Of a stretch of 23,558 nucleotides of DNA, positions 20,380 through 23,558 are shown in pieces. The translations under genes were made by a program, and so were the position numbers. Source of the DNA: Clostridia bacterium (GTDB taxonomy: Bacteria; Bacillota; Clostridia; Christensenellales; Borkfalkiaceae); the NCBI GenBank assembly GCA_021205485.1, contig JAJPXK010000123.1, forward strand, positions 1 to 23,558, written 5' to 3'. Position 1 is the stretch's first letter, and every line of letters begins with the position of its first letter. Under the pieces are notes generated by a model, which did no database searches, was not told the DNA's origin, and saw only the letters and a list, made by a program, of their open reading frames with translations.

Positions 20380-21888
20380 ATGAGATATCGCAATCCTATA
20401 TTGCCCGCAGACTTTTCCGACCCCGACGTTATAAGGGTAGGCGAGGATTTTTATATGGTTTCCTCCAGCTTCAATTTCAACCCCTGTATCCCCGTTCTGC
20501 ATTCTGTAAACCTTGTAGAATGGGAACTCATCGGCTATGTTATGGACAATCTCCCTTTGGATATATACAAAAAGGTGGTACACGGCGGGGGAGTATGGGC
20601 CCCCTCTATAAGGTACCATAACGGCACATTCTACTGCTGCTTCCCTCTGTACGGCTACGGCGTATGGGTATGCGAAACAAAGGATATTTACGGCAAATGG
20701 TCCGCGCCCCGCCGGTTGTTGCCGTTTGAAGGGCTGGAAGACCCCTGCCCTATCTGGACGGACGACGGCAAGTGCTATATGGCGGTGGCCTTTTGCATAA
20801 GCAAGGCGGGTTTTAACTCTTACATTGCCGTATACGAAGTCAGCCCCGACCTTACCGAATGTTACGGCGACTACAAAATAGTGTACGACGGACATAACGA
20901 CAACCCCTGCATAGAGGGGCCTAAATTCTATAAGCATGGCGACTATTACTATATCTACGCCCCCGCGGGCGGCGTAAAGCACGGCTGGCAGACGGCGCTC
21001 CGTTCAAAAAATATCTACGGGCCGTACGAGAGCAAGGTTGTTATGGCGCAGGACGACAGCAAAATAAACGGCCCTCACCAGGGGGCGCTGGTAGACCTGC
21101 CCGACGGCGGGTACGCGTTCGTCCATTTTTCTGACAGAGGGGCGTACGGCAGAATTACCTACCTGCAGCCCGCCGAGTGGATAAACGACTGGTGCATATG
21201 CGGCAAGCCTAAGTACAGGATACTCAACGGCAGCCCGACAGGGGAGGGGGAGTATCCCGTAAATATCCAAAGCGGACATAAGATAGATTACAGTGACTGT
21301 TTTAAGGATAAACTCTCGCCCGTATGGCAGACCCCCGCCGTGTGCGGCAGCGACTGGTACAGCGTAAAAGACGGGCTTAAAATTAAAGGGTGCGAACCGA
21401 CGAATGTGTATTATCTGGACAAATGCCTTACGCAACGGTTTTCGGCATACAATTTTAAGGTGAGCGTAAAGGCGGAAATCAAAGGCGATTGCTATGCCGC
21501 CCTTGCGGTTACAGGCAGTACCTGCTACAGTTTGTGCCTTTTTAACGACAGGATAGAAAAAAGGGTGAGCGACGCAAACGGGGAAAAGACGGTATTTACG
21601 ACTTATTACGGAAGCCGTTTTTCTCCATTCAACGGAAGGAAAGACGCGGAAATACCGCCTGAAAATATGGTAAACGGCAAGGCGGAACTTGGTTTGATGG
21701 TGCAGAAAATTAACGGCAAAGCGCTGTGTATGTTTACCATAGACGGCAGGCATTGGAGCGACTTTGTCGCCTCCGCGGGCCGCTGGATAGGCGCCCGCGT
21801 AGCCCTTTGCTGTGTAGGCGACGGCGAGGCTGTATTTAAAGACTATGTTGTCACCGAATTGCCCGTAGAACCTGAAGAAAATTTTTAA
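20380..21888 (+). CDS. Glycoside hydrolase family 43 (xylosidase/arabinofuranosidase type)
   Basis: 502 residues, no signal peptide, so cytoplasmic. Residues 1-270 form the GH43 five-bladed propeller: FSDPDVIRV with catalytic base Asp14, LEDPCPIWTDDG with pKa-tuning Asp121, and IEGPKFYK with general acid Glu179; HGGGVWAPSIRY and NGPHQG also fit. About 280-502 is a ConA-like beta-sandwich as in GH43_C2 enzymes. The sequence resembles the subfamily-12-like group, acting on beta-xylosides or alpha-arabinosides. It probably trims imported hemicellulose or pectin side-chain oligosaccharides. SD AAGGAG lies eight bases before ATG. No transporter gene is adjacent. Unusually many cysteines for a propeller enzyme, compatible with a reducing cytoplasm. 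Confidence 0.93.
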   Translation: MRYRNPILPADFSDPDVIRVGEDFYMVSSSFNFNPCIPVLHSVNLVEWELIGYVMDNLPLDIYKKVVHGGGVWAPSIRYHNGTFYCCFPLYGYGVWVCETKDIYGKWSAPRRLLPFEGLEDPCPIWTDDGKCYMAVAFCISKAGFNSYIAVYEVSPDLTECYGDYKIVYDGHNDNPCIEGPKFYKHGDYYYIYAPAGGVKHGWQTALRSKNIYGPYESKVVMAQDDSKINGPHQGALVDLPDGGYAFVHFSDRGAYGRITYLQPAEWINDWCICGKPKYRILNGSPTGEGEYPVNIQSGHKIDYSDCFKDKLSPVWQTPAVCGSDWYSVKDGLKIKGCEPTNVYYLDKCLTQRFSAYNFKVSVKAEIKGDCYAALAVTGSTCYSLCLFNDRIEKRVSDANGEKTVFTTYYGSRFSPFNGRKDAEIPPENMVNGKAELGLMVQKINGKALCMFTIDGRHWSDFVASAGRWIGARVALCCVGDGEAVFKDYVVTELPVEPEENF

Positions 21889-22320
21889 ATTGAGGCCCTT
21901 GCAGGAATAGGGTAGGAATGAGATTCTTCGATTCTGCCCTGACGGGCTTCATTTTGCACCATATAATCAGAAACCTTATACAATAAGGTGTGCAAAGTTT
22001 CGGGCTGTCGCCCTCACGCAGAATGACAGACGGCTCAGCGCCCCCCTGACAGGTTCCGCTCAGAATGACGATGCGGGCGGCCGAAAAGCTTTTTTCTTGT
22101 CATCCTGAGCGTAATGGAGCAAAGCGAAATGAAGTCGAAGGATATCTGCGCCTTATTATCTGAAACCTTCTATAATGCGGTGTGCAGAGTGTCGCTTCGC
22201 TCGCACGCACGAACGTGCGGCTGAAAAGTTGTTAAAAAATAATCTGTTTAAAAAATGGCAAACCCCTCAGTCAGCTAAAGCTGCCAGCTCCCCTAATAGG
22301 GGAGCCTTTATAGGTAAGTG
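21889..22320. repeat. Mosaic of intergenic repeats downstream of GH43
   Basis: This gap of about 430 bases shows no believable gene. It contains: a pair of direct repeats 192 bases apart (21968-22002 and 22160-22194, core GAAACCTT and GTGTGCA); the unit AGGTGTGCAAAGTTTCGGGC (21986-22029) shared with 18551-18593; the GTCATCCTGAGCG unit (22099-22146); CGCACGAACGTGCG palindrome region (22206-22218); and the two-hairpin module 22261-22308 with CTCCCCTAATAGGGGAG at 22288-22304. An ORF at 22175-22360 is an accident of these repeats. Confidence 0.75.
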
Positions 22321-22375
22321 TAGTCAGCTCGTGCTATTAAGGGAGGCTATATTGCGGTAATATCAATAACAATAA

Positions 22376-22404
22376 CCGCCCTGCGATTTGTAGTCGCAGG
22401 GCGG
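22376..22404 (-). terminator. Hairpin downstream of the YitT-family gene
   Basis: CCGCCCTGCGA (22376-22386) and TCGCAGGGCGG (22394-22404) form a perfect 11-bp stem with a 7-base loop. On the minus strand it is followed by TTATTGTTATT, a weak T-rich tract. It lies about 80 bases past the gene end. Confidence 0.65.
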
Positions 22405-22485
22405 CGCTTTATTGCGTTAATTAAGCCATAGTATGGCGGCAATCGCAGGTTGCAACGCCAAAATTTACAAAAGTAAAAATAACAA

Positions 22486-23409
22486 TTACAGTTCGTCGGC
22501 GTTCGGGTCCTGATAGCCTACGCCGTAAATATCTTTCGCGGAAGTCACTATCATAAAGGCCTTAGGGTCCTCTTTTTTGACTATGTCTTTGAGTTTAGGG
22601 AAGGCCGCCTTTCTGCATACGCACATGATAACCTCTTTATCCGTTCCCGTGTACGCGCCCTTGCCGTTCAAAAACGTCGCGCCGGTGTTTACCTCGGTCA
22701 TAATGTGTTTGCACATAGTCTCTACGTCGCTCGCCCCGGGTATTATGTATACAAGCTTTGCCGAGTTGCTGCCGTACAAAACGTAGTCAAACGTCAATGT
22801 TTCGGTCGCGAGCGATATTACCGAGTAAATCCACCTTTCCACCTCGTTCATGCCGGCAATCTCGGTGTTCTCTATAAGTATGGCGCCAAGGGTTACTATT
22901 ATCACATTTACGGCAAAGGCGATTTCGCCCGTTTTAAGAGACCTGAATTTTTTGCGAAGTATCTTTACAATTATATCTGTGCCGCCTGTGGAGGAATGAG
23001 CCCTGAATACAAGGCCTAGCCCCGCGCCGAACAAAATGCCTGCAGCGACCGCCGCGATAAGCGAGTTGTCTGTAAGCGGCAGAGCTATATTCAGGCATTT
23101 ATCGCTTAAAAGGAAGGAAAATAATTCCATAAGCAGCGAAGAAACGACGGTAGAGTATATTGTAGAGAACATCATCTTTTTGCCGAGGAATATAAAGCCT
23201 ATAATAAACAGGGGGATATTGAAAATTATAATCCAGTAGCCCGTAGATAAAATGCCGTGGTTTTCTAAAATCAAGCCAATACCGGTAACCCCGCTCGAGG
23301 CTAAGTTGTTAGGGCTTAAAAACAGCTCTACGCCTAAGGCGTACAAGGCGCAGCCGCAGGTGGCTATAAGGTGCCTTACTATTACATTCAAAACTTTCTT
23401 TTTATCCAT
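22486..23409 (-). CDS. YitT-family membrane protein (DUF161 + DUF2179)
   Basis: 307 residues with about five membrane segments in the first 200 (for example residues 10-30, 56-75, 80-101, 114-134 and 164-181). The DUF161 signatures NNLASSGVTGIGLI (34-47) and SSTGGTDIIVKIL (138-150) are clear. The C-terminal soluble DUF2179 part starts about residue 205 (KLVYIIPGASDVETMCKHI, then GATFLNGKGAYTG and KEVIMCVCRK) and ends DPNADEL. The transport or signalling role of this family is not established. SD AAGG precedes ATG 23409 and a promoter lies at 23490-23463. Confidence 0.93.
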   Translation of the reverse strand: MDKKKVLNVIVRHLIATCGCALYALGVELFLSPNNLASSGVTGIGLILENHGILSTGYWIIIFNIPLFIIGFIFLGKKMMFSTIYSTVVSSLLMELFSFLLSDKCLNIALPLTDNSLIAAVAAGILFGAGLGLVFRAHSSTGGTDIIVKILRKKFRSLKTGEIAFAVNVIIVTLGAILIENTEIAGMNEVERWIYSVISLATETLTFDYVLYGSNSAKLVYIIPGASDVETMCKHIMTEVNTGATFLNGKGAYTGTDKEVIMCVCRKAAFPKLKDIVKKEDPKAFMIVTSAKDIYGVGYQDPNADEL

Positions 23410-23462
23410 ATATAACCTTAATTAAAAAAATTAATTTTAGCTTTTAAATTTTCTCATAGCAG

Positions 23463-23490
23463 ATTATAACACTTTAAAAATTTAAGTCAA
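23463..23490 (-). promoter_or_regulatory. Promoter of the YitT-family gene
   Basis: On the minus strand TTGACT (23490-23485), 16 bases, then TATAAT (23468-23463), about 55 bases before the start codon. Confidence 0.75.
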
Positions 23491-23496
23491 CATTGT

Positions 23497-23558
23497 TTAC
23501 TTACTTTTTTTAGGTTTACGGAAAAAATTTTTATCAGTAATCTTGCTCATACGCCGTT
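23497..23558 (-). CDS. Possible C-terminal end of a gene entering from the right edge
   Basis: On the minus strand one frame is open from the window edge to a stop at 23499-23497, giving 19 residues that end TDKNFFRKPKKSK. The Lys-rich tail is typical of a protein C-terminus. The other two frames close within 24 bases. Too short to identify; it may also be chance. Confidence 0.3.
   Translation of the reverse strand, partial: RRMSKITDKNFFRKPKKSK

Noticed and set aside
18440..22308. CRISPR array suggested by recurring palindromes
   Set aside because: Copies are few, differently oriented and separated by unequal, kilobase-scale distances, with no regular spacers.
22175..22360. 61-aa ORF in the repeat mosaic
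   Set aside because: No SD, and its sequence is a translation of dispersed hairpin repeats.

Overview
The window looks like a chromosomal segment of a Gram-positive, low-to-moderate GC member of the Clostridia, probably an anaerobic gut or rumen lineage. Evidence: the order Orn/Lys/Arg decarboxylase - tmk - holB - ricT - trmN6-like - rsmI matches the Bacillus subtilis yaaO-to-yabC neighbourhood; greA is followed by lysS; a DUF4250 protein, a YitT-family protein and a small 2[4Fe-4S] ferredoxin are present; SD sequences are AGGAGG-like and many promoters are close to TTGACA-N17-TATAAT. The lineage assignment is inference.

Layout. 1-1003: an intergenic repeat, a 69-aa small membrane protein, a convergent 43-aa membrane miniprotein with a strong promoter and SD, and an 86-aa hypothetical gene. 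1074-2853: an Lrp/AsnC regulator with a class I/II aminotransferase, closed by a terminator. 2888-5293: an AT-richer restriction-modification cassette: a Dam-type N6-adenine methylase fused to an N-terminal HTH, a small PD-(D/E)XK nuclease and a second methyltransferase with an HPPY motif. 5339-7655: greA and lysS behind a consensus promoter and a structured leader of about 190 nt. 7668-11447: decarboxylase, tmk, holB and ricT, tightly packed or overlapping. 11641-11949: a ferredoxin gene with its own promoter, placed inside the otherwise conserved cluster, which resumes with trmN6-like, rsmI and a DUF697-type membrane protein up to 14593. 14596-16905: a secreted SGNH/CE12-like esterase lipoprotein lying between two direct copies of a 66-bp terminator-bearing repeat. 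16921-18411: mnmA on the minus strand, divergent from a DUF4250 gene that appears co-transcribed with a tRNA-Arg(CCG). 18619-20138: pdxST on the minus strand. 20316-21888: a cytoplasmic GH43 enzyme. 22486-23490: a YitT-family membrane protein on the minus strand. The right edge may hold the last codons of another minus-strand gene.

How the genes fit together. Most of the window is housekeeping: transcript elongation, tRNA charging and modification, dTMP synthesis, clamp loading, 16S rRNA methylation and pyridoxal phosphate synthesis, which supplies cofactor for the two PLP enzymes here among others. Accessory layers are the restriction-modification cassette and two plant-polysaccharide genes (exported esterase, cytosolic GH43). 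Several intergenic gaps are filled with related repeat modules built of short hairpins; stem changes between copies are compensatory, so the structure appears to be conserved. No CRISPR array, insertion sequence or prophage was seen. The observations I rate highest are the repeat-flanked esterase gene, the palindrome-SD leader of the 43-aa miniprotein, the HTH-fused methylase with an inverted repeat over its own promoter, the shared palindromic -35 box, and the DUF4250-tRNA dicistron.
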